Source of the DNA: Propionispora sp. 2/2-37
GTDB taxonomy: Bacteria; Bacillota; Negativicutes; Propionisporales; Propionisporaceae
DNA: 64,000 nt
Direction of reading: 5' to 3'
Assembly: GCF_001298735.1 (NCBI RefSeq)
Contig: NZ_CYSP01000011.1
Location: forward strand, 120,170-184,169
Positions 16,631 through 26,472 of this stretch are shown in pieces; position 1 is the first letter of the stretch; the number at the start of each line of letters is the position of its first letter. Position numbers and translations under genes: made by a program. The notes beneath the pieces are model-generated. The model was not told the DNA's origin. It saw only the letters and a list, made by a program, of their open reading frames with translations, and did no database searches.

Positions 16631-18691
16631 GTGGATTTGTCATTTATGATTCCGTTGTCGGGAGGAGTGACCGTCCTGGTCATTCTGTACCTTATCCGCT
16701 ATGTTTTTAAAGCGGACCGGGGTGATGAGACCATGCAGGAAATCGCCCTGGCAATCCGTCAAGGCGCCATGGCGTTTCTTAAACGGCAATACAGCACCAT
16801 CGCTATCATGACGGTTATTGTTGCCATCCTGCTGAGTTTGTTGAGTAAGGACGGGGTACATACCCCCCTGGCTTTCGTAATTGGAGCGGCCTGCTCGGCC
16901 ATAGCCGGGTTCATCGGCATGTATGTGTCGGTTAACGCCAACTTGCGGACCGCTTCGGCTGCCAGAAGCAGCCTGAACGAGGCGCTCAAAATCTCTTTCC
17001 GCGGCGGTTCGGTGACCGGCCTGGCGGTAACCGCCCTGAGCCTTTTGGGGGTGGCCGGTTTGTTTTACGGGTTCAACGGTTTCAATAACCCGCAGGAGGC
17101 ACCGCTTTTGATCGTAGGCTTCGGTTTCGGGGCCAGCTTTGTCGCTTTGTTCGCCCAACTGGGCGGCGGCATTTATACCAAGGCTGCCGATGTGGGTGCC
17201 GATCTGGTCGGCAAGGTGGAAGCCGGGATTCCTGAGGATGATCCGCGCAATCCGGCGGTGATTGCCGACCTGGTGGGCGATAATGTCGGTGACTGCGCCG
17301 GACGTGGGGCCGACTTGTTTGAATCCACGGCGGCGGAAAATATCGGGGCGATGATTCTGGGGATTGCTCTTTTCCCGGCCTTTGGCGTCAACGGCATTTT
17401 GTTTCCGCTGGTGGCCCGTGCCTTTGGCCTGCTGGCCTCCATTGTCGGTATTTTCTGCGTGCGGACAACCGATGCCGGGACAAAGGACTCCAACCCTATG
17501 GCGGCTTTAAATCTCGGTTATGCAGTCACCAGTATTTTATCTATTATTGCCATGTACTTTGTAACCGACCAAATGATTAATATAAAGGGCAGTGGCCTGT
17601 ATTTCTTTGCCTGCGCCGTCATCGGCATCATTACCAGTTATTTGTTCGTGTTGGTAACCCAGTATTATACCGATCTGAAATACCGCCCGGTCAGGGAAAT
17701 CGCCCGTTCCTGCCAGACCGGACCGGCCACGACCATTATTACCGGATTTTCCGTCGGCCTGGAGAGCGTGGTCGCTCCGGTCATCATCATCTCCGCCGCC
17801 CTGCTTTCCTCTCATTACCTCGGTGCCGCCAGCGGCCTTGCCGGCGGCGGTGTATATGGCACGGCGGTAGCCACCATGGGGATGCTGTCGACCTGCGCGT
17901 TTATTCTGGCGATGGATACTTTTGGCCCTATTACCGATAATGCCGGCGGTATTGTGGAAATGTCCCGGCAGCCGGCCAAGGTGCGCTTTATTACCGATCT
18001 TCTGGACGGCTGCGGCAACACCACCAAGGCTATTACGAAAGGGTACGCCATCGGCAGTGCGGCGTTAGCCACTTTTCTGTTGTTTGCCGCCTATCTGGAT
18101 GAAGTCCAACTGCTGGACAAATCCTTTAACCGTATTGTGGATATCGGCAAACCGGAAGTGTTTGTCGGCGGCTTTTTGGGGGCCATGCTGGTCTTCCTCT
18201 TTACTTCGACGGCCATCAGGGCGGTCAGCAATGCGGCGCAGTATGTCATTAAGGAGGTGCGCCGTCAGTTTGCCGATATACCGGGCATTATGGAGGGAAC
18301 GGCCAAACCCGATTATGCCACCTGTGTCGATATTGTTACGCGGGGGGCGTTAAAGCAGATGGTTCTGCCGGGCATTATTGTCGTGGTTGTCCCCATCCTG
18401 GTCGGTATACTCCTGAAGGCGGAGGCTGCGGCTTCCTTGCTGATGATTGCCACGATAACCGGGATTCTCATGGCACTGTTGCTGAATAACGGCGGCGGCG
18501 CCTGGGACAACGCTAAAAAATGCATTGAGCTTAGCGGGTTATATGCCGGGAAAAATTCGGAGGCCCATAAGGCCAGCATTGTCGGCGATACGGTCGGTGA
18601 TCCGTTTAAGGACACCGCAGGCCCTTCGCTGCACGTACTGATTAAACTGCTTAGTACCATTACTCTGGTACTGGCCGCCTTTTTTGTCTAA
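16631..18691 (+). CDS. hppA: Membrane-bound proton-translocating pyrophosphatase
   Basis: 686 residues, GTG start behind AAAAAGGAGTGG. About 16 membrane segments. Substrate motifs are intact: ADVGADLVGKVEAGIPEDDPRNPAVIAD, GDNVGDCAGRGADLFES and the C-terminal GDTVGDPFKDTAGPS. The position that sets potassium dependence reads GNTTKAITKG: a lysine replaces the alanine of potassium-dependent enzymes. The pump should therefore be potassium-independent and proton-pumping (established for the family). It couples pyrophosphate hydrolysis to build a membrane gradient, useful in an energy-limited anaerobe. It is monocistronic, with a convergent terminator. Confidence 0.95.
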   Translation: MDLSFMIPLSGGVTVLVILYLIRYVFKADRGDETMQEIALAIRQGAMAFLKRQYSTIAIMTVIVAILLSLLSKDGVHTPLAFVIGAACSAIAGFIGMYVSVNANLRTASAARSSLNEALKISFRGGSVTGLAVTALSLLGVAGLFYGFNGFNNPQEAPLLIVGFGFGASFVALFAQLGGGIYTKAADVGADLVGKVEAGIPEDDPRNPAVIADLVGDNVGDCAGRGADLFESTAAENIGAMILGIALFPAFGVNGILFPLVARAFGLLASIVGIFCVRTTDAGTKDSNPMAALNLGYAVTSILSIIAMYFVTDQMINIKGSGLYFFACAVIGIITSYLFVLVTQYYTDLKYRPVREIARSCQTGPATTIITGFSVGLESVVAPVIIISAALLSSHYLGAASGLAGGGVYGTAVATMGMLSTCAFILAMDTFGPITDNAGGIVEMSRQPAKVRFITDLLDGCGNTTKAITKGYAIGSAALATFLLFAAYLDEVQLLDKSFNRIVDIGKPEVFVGGFLGAMLVFLFTSTAIRAVSNAAQYVIKEVRRQFADIPGIMEGTAKPDYATCVDIVTRGALKQMVLPGIIVVVVPILVGILLKAEAAASLLMIATITGILMALLLNNGGGAWDNAKKCIELSGLYAGKNSEAHKASIVGDTVGDPFKDTAGPSLHVLIKLLSTITLVLAAFFV

Positions 18692-18714
18692 AACAAAAAA
18701 ATCATCCTGATAAA

Positions 18715-18754
18715 AAACAGGTGCTGTTCGCTTTGCGCATAACAGCACCTGTTT
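18715..18754. terminator. Bidirectional terminator hppA / DUF1540
   Basis: AAACAGGTGCTGTT pairs perfectly over 12 bases with AACAGCACCTGTTT, between convergent genes. Confidence 0.85.
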
Positions 18755-18779
18755 CTTTACTGTAACCTGCCGGCAGGCC

Positions 18780-19103
18780 CTACCCTTCCAGCTTGAAGCT
18801 GGAACAGGCGGTATGGGTATAATAATCCACGTTCTCACCGCCGCTCACCTGGATGCTCTCCAGGGTACACAGGTGGTTGCTGTTGTAGGTGCAGCTTTCC
18901 ACCGAACACTGCAGACAGTCGCAGGAGCCTTCACTTAACACATTGTTGGTTAACCGGGAATAATGACTTTTATCCAGAAAGGAACTGCAGCTGGTGTCAC
19001 TATGCTTTTGAGCGGAAGGTCCCACAATATCCACACAGTTGGCGTAACATACCTGCTTTTTATTATGGGAACAGCTAACCACATTGCAGTTAATTTTATC
19101 CAT
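18780..19103 (-). CDS. Double DUF1540 cysteine-rich protein
   Basis: 107 residues with two tandem copies of the DUF1540 pattern: CNVVSCSHNKKQVCYANCVDI..CSSF and CLQCSVESCTYNSNHLCTLE..CSSF. Each copy has about five cysteines that probably bind a metal. It is common in clostridia and Negativicutes, but its function is unknown. It lies 12 bases downstream of reverse rubrerythrin, so the two are probably cotranscribed; this suggests an iron or oxidative-stress role by association. Confidence 0.85.
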   Translation of the reverse strand: MDKINCNVVSCSHNKKQVCYANCVDIVGPSAQKHSDTSCSSFLDKSHYSRLTNNVLSEGSCDCLQCSVESCTYNSNHLCTLESIQVSGGENVDYYTHTACSSFKLEG

Positions 19104-19115
19104 TGATTTTCCTCC

Positions 19116-19658
19116 TTATTTAAAATACCGGTCCAGCAGTCCTTTAAAAGCACAGCCGTGCCGCGCTTCATCCTTACACATTTCATGCACGGTATCATGA
19201 ATGGCATCCAGATTATGCTGCTTGGCAAGCGTGGCCAGCTTCTTTTTCCCCTCGGCCGCCCCATACTCGGCTTCGACCCGAGCACTCAAGTTGGCTTTCG
19301 TATCGGCCGCCACCACCTCGCCTAAAATTTCGGCAAATTTGGCAGCATGTTCAGCCTCCTCAAAGGCGATGCGTTTATACGCTTCGGCAACTTCCGGATA
19401 CCCCTGCCGGTCAGCCTGGCGCGACATGGCCAAATACATGCCTACTTCGGTACATTCCCCGGTGAAATTAGCCCGTAAGCCATCCAGAATTTCCATAGGG
19501 ATGTCCTTGACAATACCGATCCGGTGCTCATCCGCCCAGGCCAGCTCTCCGGCCATCTCCTTGAACTTATCCTTCAGGGCTTTACAGACAGGACATTTTT
19601 CCGGCGGTTCCGGTCCTTCATGAACATAACCACATACGGTGCATACAAACTTTTTCAA
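19116..19658 (-). CDS. Reverse rubrerythrin (N-terminal rubredoxin domain)
   Basis: 180 residues. The rubredoxin domain is first ([14 protein letters not shown]), followed by the diiron ferritin-like domain ([45 protein letters not shown]). This is the inverted order of reverse rubrerythrin, which in Clostridium is the terminal component of an NADH peroxidase/oxidase and is PerR-controlled. AGGAGG precedes the ATG. It is the first gene of an operon with the DUF1540 protein. Confidence 0.93.
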   Translation of the reverse strand: MKKFVCTVCGYVHEGPEPPEKCPVCKALKDKFKEMAGELAWADEHRIGIVKDIPMEILDGLRANFTGECTEVGMYLAMSRQADRQGYPEVAEAYKRIAFEEAEHAAKFAEILGEVVAADTKANLSARVEAEYGAAEGKKKLATLAKQHNLDAIHDTVHEMCKDEARHGCAFKGLLDRYFK

Positions 19659-19816
19659 TACATGTTCCTCCTAACCTGCTAGAATAAGGAAATTAAACAT
19701 ACCCCTATAGTGTTGGATTCTCCCGAAGTTTTATACTATATACCGGCGACAAATAATATCTTATGCTTTTATTATTGCGCTTTTTCATCACATACAGGTG
19801 CACAGGAAAAATAACA

Positions 19817-19857
19817 AAAGACCGAGAAGCAGGCAAATTGCCCCGACTCCGGTCTTT
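19817..19857 (-). terminator. Terminator of the ars operon
   Basis: AAAGACCG and CGGTCTTT form the outer stem with an inner GGCAATTTGCC hairpin. It lies 24 bases after the arsA stop, with TTT running on leftward. Confidence 0.7.
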
Positions 19858-19880
19858 CTAAGATTTTATCTCGTTAATTT

Positions 19881-21632
19881 CTAAATTAACTTGAATAATT
19901 CCTGTCCCTGCACTTCGTTGTTGTACCACTTTATCAATACCGTATTCTTTTGGGACACTTCGGTGACCTTATTGATCCACTCCACTTCACTTTGGGCCTT
20001 GGATATTAGCAGCGGACTGTGTGTATTGGTCAGGTATAGGCTGGAGTTGACAACCCACCACTTAGAATGAATGCCGGCCCGTCTGAGATCTTCTGCCAGC
20101 CGCATAGCTTCATAAACAGGAGTGGCTTCCGGCAGCGTTATAATCACCACCTGTGTCTCATCTGCATTGCGGAGCCTGGGAAGAAGTGCCTGTACACTGG
20201 CCGGAATATCTCCCTGACTCTTTTGAATTTCTTTATGGTAACTTTGGGTAGCATCCAGCAAAAGGAGTGTATGCCCTGTAGGCGCCGTATCCACAACAAC
20301 CACCTGATCCTCATCGGCTTGATCAACCAGCTCGGCAAAAGCCCGGAATACGGCAATCTCCTGGGTACAGGGTGAGCGTAAATCTTCTTCAATATAGGCC
20401 AGATCGGCGTCACCTACGGATTCTCTGGCCTTAGCCAGCACTTCTGTCTTATATTTTTCCAGCTCCAGCTTTTCATCGATATGACTTACTGTTAAGCTTT
20501 CGCTTCCATTTAGCATAAATTTCAGATGGTGGGCCGGATCCGTTGTCGTAAGATGGACCCTGGCTCCCTTATCAACCAGTCCCAATGCAATCGCCGCTGC
20601 CACCGTACTTTTTCCGACACCGCCCTTGCCCATAGTAAAAATAACTTTTTTGTGTGACGTGTACACATCTTCAATAAGATCGCTTAATCCGTGAACTGCA
20701 GCAATGGTGCTTTTTGCGCTTTTTCCCCCGAAAGAATCATCGTTTAACAGTTTGCGGATGCTGTCTATCCCATAGATGTTATAGGCACGCAGGGGAATAA
20801 AGTAGGTGGTAAGCGTTTTCAGCTGTTCTGGCATAGCGTCAAGGGCCTGCTCTTGCTTTTCATAAAGATTACGCGCAACTTCATCCTCCGGAGCATCCAA
20901 TATCAAGCGCCCGTTGATGATCAACATTTGATTGCCGACACCAATATCTAACAGCTCCCTAAATGCCCGTTCAGCTTCCAGCAATGGCGTTTTTTCCGGT
21001 CTGGCAACCAGTATCATGATGGTCATACTCTTATCCACCAGGGTTGCCACTGCATTTTTATACATTTGTTTATTCTTTTCCAGTCCGGATAATTGCCCCA
21101 GACAGGAAGCCCCATGCGTATTTTCATTGATAAAGGTACTCCAGGCCGAAGGAAGCTGCAGCATACGCAGGGTATGGCCGGTAGGTGCCGTATCAAAGAT
21201 AATGAAATCATAGCGGTCTTTTAGGGTTTCATCAGTCAGGAAGTGCGAAAATTCATTAAAGGCTGCAATTTCCACTGTGCATGATCCCGACAATTGTTCT
21301 TCCATGTTGGCCAGAACGGCCGGAGGCAACAACCCTTGATACGGTGCAATCATTGCTTCTTTGTATTCGCGTGCCGCTTCCACCGGATCCAAATTGATCA
21401 CGGTAAGATCAGGGACCTCCGGTATTGCCGTGCCTTTATTATCAAGGGCGATGCCAAATACATCCTGTAAATTGGAAGCAGGATCGGTGCTGATCAGCAG
21501 AACCCTCTTCCCGCTATCCGCTAAACTGACCGCCGTAGCACAGGCGGTTGAAGTTTTTCCTACCCCTCCCTTGCCGGTAAAAAATATATACTTAGTCAGG
21601 CCGGCCCGCTCCGGTATATAGATTTCAGCCAT
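19881..21632 (-). CDS. arsA: Arsenical pump-driving ATPase ArsA
   Basis: 583 residues, two homologous halves as in the classical ArsA. P-loops GKGGVGKT (residues 20-27) and GKGGVGKS (second half) are present, each with DTAPTGHTL switch motifs. The three cysteines that bind As(III)/Sb(III) in the Escherichia coli protein appear in matching contexts (SGSCTVEIAAF, GASCLGQL, RSPCTQEIAVF). It hydrolyses ATP to drive arsenite export through ArsB or Acr3. Its ATG overlaps the arsD stop (TAATG), so the two are translationally coupled. No permease gene follows. Confidence 0.95.
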   Translation of the reverse strand: MAEIYIPERAGLTKYIFFTGKGGVGKTSTACATAVSLADSGKRVLLISTDPASNLQDVFGIALDNKGTAIPEVPDLTVINLDPVEAAREYKEAMIAPYQGLLPPAVLANMEEQLSGSCTVEIAAFNEFSHFLTDETLKDRYDFIIFDTAPTGHTLRMLQLPSAWSTFINENTHGASCLGQLSGLEKNKQMYKNAVATLVDKSMTIMILVARPEKTPLLEAERAFRELLDIGVGNQMLIINGRLILDAPEDEVARNLYEKQEQALDAMPEQLKTLTTYFIPLRAYNIYGIDSIRKLLNDDSFGGKSAKSTIAAVHGLSDLIEDVYTSHKKVIFTMGKGGVGKSTVAAAIALGLVDKGARVHLTTTDPAHHLKFMLNGSESLTVSHIDEKLELEKYKTEVLAKARESVGDADLAYIEEDLRSPCTQEIAVFRAFAELVDQADEDQVVVVDTAPTGHTLLLLDATQSYHKEIQKSQGDIPASVQALLPRLRNADETQVVIITLPEATPVYEAMRLAEDLRRAGIHSKWWVVNSSLYLTNTHSPLLISKAQSEVEWINKVTEVSQKNTVLIKWYNNEVQGQELFKLI

Positions 21633-21988
21633 TAACAACAACCGCCTTTACAACAGCAGTTGCCATGTTCTTTCTGGCTCTTTATCACCAGTCCTGTCCA
21701 CAGGGTAAATTCTTCATTTGCAGGATATTCTTTCGTCTTTACGATCTCGCCATCCACAATGGTAATCGGCAGTACTTCCGGCCCATCTTGCTGCAGCCGG
21801 CTCTGCACCGCCTGGTTCTTGATAAAATCCTCCGGCTGGCTGGCAAGGTTAAAGCGGGAGATATCGGCTCCCTGCTGTTTTAAATTTTCAATTACGGTGG
21901 CAACCCGCAGTAATTCTTTGTCCACGCTGGCTCCACACACCCCGGTGGAACAACACATGGCCGGATCATAAATCAAGATTTTTTTCAT
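21632..21988 (-). CDS. arsD: Arsenic metallochaperone ArsD
   Basis: 118 residues. It starts MKKILIYDPAMCCSTGVCG with the vicinal C-C and a third cysteine that bind As(III). A C-terminal CCCKGGCC cluster gives additional cysteine pairs seen in long ArsD forms. It passes arsenite to ArsA. ATG 21988 was chosen over a GTG nine bases upstream because GGAG spacing is better. It is coupled to arsA by stop/start overlap. Confidence 0.93.
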   Translation of the reverse strand: MKKILIYDPAMCCSTGVCGASVDKELLRVATVIENLKQQGADISRFNLASQPEDFIKNQAVQSRLQQDGPEVLPITIVDGEIVKTKEYPANEEFTLWTGLVIKSQKEHGNCCCKGGCC

Positions 21989-22011
21989 CTTTGTCACTCT
22001 CCTGTTTTATT

Positions 22012-22410
22012 TTAAATCGCCTTCGTTTTAATGCGTTGCAGTAAATCTTCGACCTTAGTTTTGATGATATCCCGGGTGCGGCGGAATTCTTCGTCGCTTT
22101 TGCCGCTGGGATCTTCCAAGCCCCAGTCTTCGCGATGACTGCAGGGCAAGAACGGGCAAGCAACATTGCAGCCCATGGTAATAACGATATCCGCCGGCGG
22201 AATATCCTGCAGCAGTTTGGGCTTTTGCCGCAGTTCCATGTCAATGCCGATTTCTTTCATAATACGTACTGCAACCTGATTGATGCTGTCACGTTTGTCC
22301 GTGCCGGCGGAAAAGGATTCAAACACGCCCAGCCCCAGTACCCGTCCAAAAGCCTCTGCCATCTGCGAGCGGCAGGAATTGTGCACACAAATAAAGGCTA
22401 CTCGTTTCAT
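22012..22410 (-). CDS. arsC: Arsenate reductase, thioredoxin-type (low-MW phosphatase fold)
   Basis: 132 residues. The P-loop CVHNSCRSQMAEA is C-x5-R-S at the N terminus, and GCNVACPFLPC carries the resolving cysteines near residues 80-88; DWGLEDPSG is the acid loop. It reduces arsenate to arsenite with thioredoxin. It lies between arsR and arsD, with short gaps of 41 and 23 bases. Confidence 0.95.
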   Translation of the reverse strand: MKRVAFICVHNSCRSQMAEAFGRVLGLGVFESFSAGTDKRDSINQVAVRIMKEIGIDMELRQKPKLLQDIPPADIVITMGCNVACPFLPCSHREDWGLEDPSGKSDEEFRRTRDIIKTKVEDLLQRIKTKAI

Positions 22411-22451
22411 TTACGTTTCTCTCCTGTCATTCAAATTATCTTACTGTAATT

Positions 22452-22760
22452 TCAACAATCATGCTTCTTCTGGTCGGAAGCAAACTGATACGCAGCGCCG
22501 GCTTCGTTTAACAGTGTCGCTAAAAACGGATATTGCTGATAAACGCTTTCGGGAATCCAGTAATACACCCATTGGGCTGTCTTTTCAGCTTCAATAAGAC
22601 CGGCCAGGCGCAGACGCGTCAGGTGTTTTGACGTAGCCGACTGCGAGATATTCAGCAGGGGTTCAATTTCACATACACAGCGTCTTCCGCCGCGCAGGTA
22701 GCACATAATGGCCAAACGGTTAACATCGGCAAGTGCTTTCAATATATCAACATATTTCAT
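22452..22760 (-). CDS. arsR: ArsR/SmtB-family arsenic-sensing repressor
   Basis: 102 residues. It is a winged helix with LKALADVNRLAIMCYL, the sensor segment RRCVCEIEPLL (C-V-C metal site in helix alpha-3) and SQSATSKHLTRLRLAGLIEAE as the recognition helix. A C-terminal KKHDC cysteine is also present. It represses the operon and releases on As(III)/Sb(III). It is the first gene of arsR-arsC-arsD-arsA. Confidence 0.93.
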   Translation of the reverse strand: MKYVDILKALADVNRLAIMCYLRGGRRCVCEIEPLLNISQSATSKHLTRLRLAGLIEAEKTAQWVYYWIPESVYQQYPFLATLLNEAGAAYQFASDQKKHDC

Positions 22761-22789
22761 AAGACCACTCCACAGGCTTATATATTATT

Positions 22790-22809
22790 ATATTCCCATA
22801 TTGGAATAT
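22790..22809. promoter_or_regulatory. Probable ArsR operator
   Basis: ATATTCC-CATATT-GGAATAT, a 7-6-7 dyad within AT-rich DNA, about 30 bases before the arsR start. An AT-rich dyad of this size is typical for ArsR/SmtB repressors. Confidence 0.55.
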
Positions 22810-22888
22810 ATGATATATAATTATAAAATAAAATGACGAAAAATACAATACTACCCTGATGCAGGTAAAAAGAACTGCCGCCGATTGT

Positions 22889-24019
22889 TCAGACCAAACC
22901 GGCGACAGCCTCAATTTGCTGCCGGCGCAGCCATGCTCCGCGTTCACTTCCCTTTAGCCCTGCGGGCATAACTCCTGTTGCTGCATCCATCCTTGCTTTT
23001 ATCAAATGCAAATCCGGAATAGGCAGCGATACCGCCCTGGCAATCCGGTTAAATTCATCCAGCCGCAACGCCCCCCTGCTTAAAGCGTGAACAGCATCCA
23101 CTATATTTTCCGGGGCAGCCTGCTTTAATAACGCCCTCATCTTCCCAACAGCCACCGCAGCAGCAAGCCAATCTCCCGGCAAGGTCATGCGCTGATTCCA
23201 ACGCTCCAGGCTTTCTCTAATCAAATGCAGCCCCAGCACGGCAAACCGGCTCTTCGCTTCCGGCATGGTTGCCGCTACCTTGTCCAGGTCTTCCATACTG
23301 CTTTGAAACTCAACTACCGGCAGTTCGGCTACCTCAACAAAAGTGGCCTGCAACAGTCCTGCTGCAGCCAGGACTTTAAAAAACGCCGAAGGTTCCTGCG
23401 CTTCCATCAGAACTTTCCTTAATTCGGCCATCATCCTGGCCACCGGTTCATTGGCTAATTCTCCGGCAGTTGCCCGGGCTAAGCGAAGTGTACAGGGATC
23501 GACGGAAAAACCCAGACGGGCGGATTGACCGGCCAGGCGCAGTGAACGTATCGGATCATCGGAAAAATGCCGGCTGGTAGCGCGCAAAATGCCGGACTGA
23601 AGGTCTTGTATCCCCCCGAAAGGATCAATCACCTCGCCGGTTAAACAATCCACGGCGATGGAATTGACCGTCGTATCGCGGCGCAGGAGATCTTCTTCGA
23701 TCGTAACGTTTGGATTGGACTGTATTTTAAAGCCTTTATACCCGCTGCCAACCTTACGCTCCGTCCGGGCAAAAGCCACCTCACACTTCTCGTTTTCAAG
23801 CCAAAGACAAAATACGGGAAATGCTTTACCGTATTCCTCAGCAGCAGGAAAAAGCATCTTAAATTGTTTTTTTACCATACCGGTAACACAGTAGTCCCTA
23901 TCCTTGGGCTTCATACCCCGTAACGCATCGCGGACACAGCCACCCACCCGGTACAGGCGGCCTCCGTTGGCGGCAATCATTCGAGCAAACTCCTGCTCGG
24001 TCAGCCAAGGCTTCTCCAT
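22889..24019 (-). CDS. CCA tRNA nucleotidyltransferase / poly(A) polymerase family protein
   Basis: 376 residues. Class II nucleotidyltransferase head: LYRVGGCVRDALRGM, KDRDYCVTG (catalytic D-x-D), then EEDLLRRDTTVNSIAVD and the RNA-binding ATSRHFSDDPIRSLRLAG. It lacks an HD domain. Its length is near that of short CCA-adding enzymes but the C-terminal half is divergent. It could be a CCA- or A-adding tRNA repair enzyme or a poly(A) polymerase; sequence alone does not decide. ATG 24019 follows GAGGGG. Confidence 0.85.
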   Translation of the reverse strand: MEKPWLTEQEFARMIAANGGRLYRVGGCVRDALRGMKPKDRDYCVTGMVKKQFKMLFPAAEEYGKAFPVFCLWLENEKCEVAFARTERKVGSGYKGFKIQSNPNVTIEEDLLRRDTTVNSIAVDCLTGEVIDPFGGIQDLQSGILRATSRHFSDDPIRSLRLAGQSARLGFSVDPCTLRLARATAGELANEPVARMMAELRKVLMEAQEPSAFFKVLAAAGLLQATFVEVAELPVVEFQSSMEDLDKVAATMPEAKSRFAVLGLHLIRESLERWNQRMTLPGDWLAAAVAVGKMRALLKQAAPENIVDAVHALSRGALRLDEFNRIARAVSLPIPDLHLIKARMDAATGVMPAGLKGSERGAWLRRQQIEAVAGLV

Positions 24020-24160
24020 GATTAGCCCCTCACCTCCCACAAGACGGTTGTCTGTTTTTCGTAAACTGTGACGCCGGGTAATCCGTGCATAAACTTATTA
24101 TTATCATAGCGCATACCCTGCCTAAATACAAACCGTATTCTTGCTAAGCCGCTGCCTCCC

Positions 24161-24919
24161 CTACAGCATACGTTCCAGAAAAGCCCGTGTCCGCGGATGA
24201 GCGGGAGCGGTAAATATGGCTTCCGGGGCACCCTCTTCCACGATCTCGCCGTTATCCATAAAAATAACCCGGTTGGCCACTTCCCGGGCAAACGCCATCT
24301 CATGGGTAACCACCAGCATGGTCATATGCTCTTCAGCCAGCTGACGCATGGCTTTCAGCACTTCACCGGTCAGTTCCGGGTCCAGTGCTGAAGTCGGTTC
24401 ATCGAACAGCATGATGTCCGGTTTCATGGCCAAAGCCCGCGCAATGGCCACCCGTTGTTTTTGTCCGCCGGACAAACGGGAGGGATAATTATTGCGTTTT
24501 TCCGCCAAGCCAACCTTACGCAGCAGCGCTTCAGCCTCGGGTATAATGTGCTCCGGTTTAACACCTTGCACCAGGATTGGTGCCTCAATTAGATTTTCCA
24601 GTACCGTCAAATGGGGAAACAAATTAAACTGTTGAAAGACCATGCCCATTTTACCGCAAATCCGCCGGACTTCGGCATCGGACACGTAACGGCTCCGCCC
24701 GTCTGCTCCCGGCGAAACCAGCAATTCACCGCCAATTTTTATACTGCCCCGTTCAATGGTTTCCAGATGATTTAAGCAGCGCAAAAAGGTACTTTTTCCT
24801 GATCCCGACGGACCGATAACCGCTACCACTTCCCCCTTTCCCACTGTCAGGGAAACACCTTTCAAAACTTCTAAATTTTGAAAGCGTTTATAAATGTCAT
24901 ACGCTTCAATTATTTTCAT
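24161..24919 (-). CDS. Polar amino-acid ABC transporter ATP-binding protein
   Basis: 252 residues. Walker [10 protein letters not shown], signature LSGGQKQR and Walker [15 protein letters not shown] with the H-loop VVTHEM are all present. Sequence type is GlnQ/HisP. AAGGAG nine bases upstream supports ATG 24919; earlier in-frame ATGs overlap the permease end (TATGATGAG). It is the last gene of the operon SBP-permease-ATPase. Confidence 0.95.
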   Translation of the reverse strand: MKIIEAYDIYKRFQNLEVLKGVSLTVGKGEVVAVIGPSGSGKSTFLRCLNHLETIERGSIKIGGELLVSPGADGRSRYVSDAEVRRICGKMGMVFQQFNLFPHLTVLENLIEAPILVQGVKPEHIIPEAEALLRKVGLAEKRNNYPSRLSGGQKQRVAIARALAMKPDIMLFDEPTSALDPELTGEVLKAMRQLAEEHMTMLVVTHEMAFAREVANRVIFMDNGEIVEEGAPEAIFTAPAHPRTRAFLERML

Positions 24920-24932
24920 TTTACTCTGCTCC

Positions 24933-25586
24933 TTACTCATCATAGGCGGCATAGCGCCGCTCCAGTTTCTGGAACAGCCAGGTCAGCACCAGTGTCATAA
25001 CCAGGTAAAAACCGGCCGCCACCAAAAACGGCGTAGTGGAAAAGTCGCGCTGCACGATCGTCCTGGCGGTACGTAAAAGATCATTCATGGCCAGCACATA
25101 AATCAGTGAAGTGTCTTTCACCAGAGTGATGGTCTCATTGCTGATGGGTGGCAAAACCCGGCGGACCACCTGTGGCAGGATAATGCGCCGCATGGTTTGT
25201 ACATAGTTCATCCCCAGCACTTTGGCCCCCTCATACTGCCCCCGGTCAATAGACTGAATGCCGGCACGAAAAATCTCCGCAAAATAGGCAGCATAATTCA
25301 AAACAAAGGCTAATACTGCCGCCGGAAAATCATCCAGCCTGATCCCGATATACGGCAATAGCGGCAGCGCAAAATAGACAAATAATAATTGCAGCATGAG
25401 TGGTGTTCCCCTAAACAGCCAGATATAAACACCGATTCCACCGCTTATGACCCGGTAGCGGGAAATACGCCCCAATGCCAACAATAATCCCAATGGCAAT
25501 GACAGCGCAATCGTTACAAAAAACATCCGGAGCGTTACCACCGTACCGTCGAGCATTGGTCCGATTATCGTCCCTACATATTCCAT
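24933..25586 (-). CDS. Polar amino-acid ABC transporter permease
   Basis: 217 residues, five or six membrane segments. Binding-protein-dependent transport motif [21 protein letters not shown] (EAA loop). HisM/GlnP type, N terminus [20 protein letters not shown] 25586 follows AGGAGAG by six bases. It forms the membrane channel, probably as a homodimer because only one permease gene is present. Confidence 0.94.
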   Translation of the reverse strand: MEYVGTIIGPMLDGTVVTLRMFFVTIALSLPLGLLLALGRISRYRVISGGIGVYIWLFRGTPLMLQLLFVYFALPLLPYIGIRLDDFPAAVLAFVLNYAAYFAEIFRAGIQSIDRGQYEGAKVLGMNYVQTMRRIILPQVVRRVLPPISNETITLVKDTSLIYVLAMNDLLRTARTIVQRDFSTTPFLVAAGFYLVMTLVLTWLFQKLERRYAAYDE

Positions 25587-25627
25587 AAACAACTCTCCTG
25601 TATCGTAATCATCCAAGCTGCCCCCGT

Positions 25628-25663
25628 GCAAAGTGCCAATGGCGGTTGCCATTGGCACTTTGC
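25628..25663. repeat. Intercistronic stem-loop between binding protein and permease genes
   Basis: GCAAAGTGCCAATGGC (25628-25643) pairs perfectly with its complement at 25648-25663 over GGTT. It has no T-run, so it probably stabilises the upstream binding-protein mRNA while allowing some read-through to the permease. Confidence 0.75.
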
Positions 25664-25676
25664 GGCTGGCTACTTA

Positions 25677-26447
25677 CTATTTAACAATTTCGGCTCCAAA
25701 CCACTTCTGGGAAAGGGCTGCAGAAGTGCCATCCTGTTTCATATCATCCAACGCTTTCTGTATTTTTTCCAGCAGTTGTTTATCGTCCTTACGCAGGCCC
25801 ACACCGTACTCCTCTACACCGAAATGGTCGGTAAGCACGGCATATTCACCGGGTTTCTTCGCAATATAGTAACGTCCTACCACTTCATCAACAACAACCG
25901 CCGACAGACGGCCGGCTTTTAAATCCATCAAAGCCGCCACATTATCACCATATTTTTTTAATTCTTTAAAAGACTGTAATACAGCCGCTTCTTTTTCGAT
26001 CGCTTCCACGCTGCTGCTGCCGTCCTGAGTACCGACAACCTGTCCGGCTAAATCCGCTTTGTTCTTAATCGGTGAATTGGCATTTACAATAATAATCTGA
26101 TGATTTTCCATATACGGTTTAGTAAAGGCGATATTCTCCCGGCGTTTTTCCGTAATGGTCAATCCGTTCCATAAAACATCGACCCGTTTACCGTTTAGTT
26201 CCGCCTCCTTGCTGCTCCAGTCAATGGGCTTAAATTCCACTTCCAGCCCCGCTCTTTTGGCAGCTTCTTTGGCCATATCAATATCAAAACCCACGATTTC
26301 GTTATTTTCATCTCTAAAACCCATCGGCGGGAAATTATCGTCCAGTCCAACTACGATTTTTTTTGGTCCTGTATTTCCGCAGCCGGCCGCCAGCAACCCA
26401 AACAGCAACAACCCCAATACCGCACACAACACTTTTTTCACATGCAT
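25677..26447 (-). CDS. Amino-acid ABC transporter substrate-binding lipoprotein
   Basis: 256 residues. Lipoprotein signal with lipobox LAAGC at residues 19-23. SBP family 3 domain: VGLDDNFPPMGFRDENNEIVGFDIDMAKEAAKR, then the arginine of TITEKRRENIAFTKPY that contacts the amino-acid carboxylate. It delivers a polar amino acid (glutamine, arginine or cystine are possibilities) to the permease. It is the first gene of the operon, with GGGGGAA before the ATG. Confidence 0.94.
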   Translation of the reverse strand: MHVKKVLCAVLGLLLFGLLAAGCGNTGPKKIVVGLDDNFPPMGFRDENNEIVGFDIDMAKEAAKRAGLEVEFKPIDWSSKEAELNGKRVDVLWNGLTITEKRRENIAFTKPYMENHQIIIVNANSPIKNKADLAGQVVGTQDGSSSVEAIEKEAAVLQSFKELKKYGDNVAALMDLKAGRLSAVVVDEVVGRYYIAKKPGEYAVLTDHFGVEEYGVGLRKDDKQLLEKIQKALDDMKQDGTSAALSQKWFGAEIVK

Positions 26448-26472
26448 TCCCCCACGATAAAAAATTGATCAT

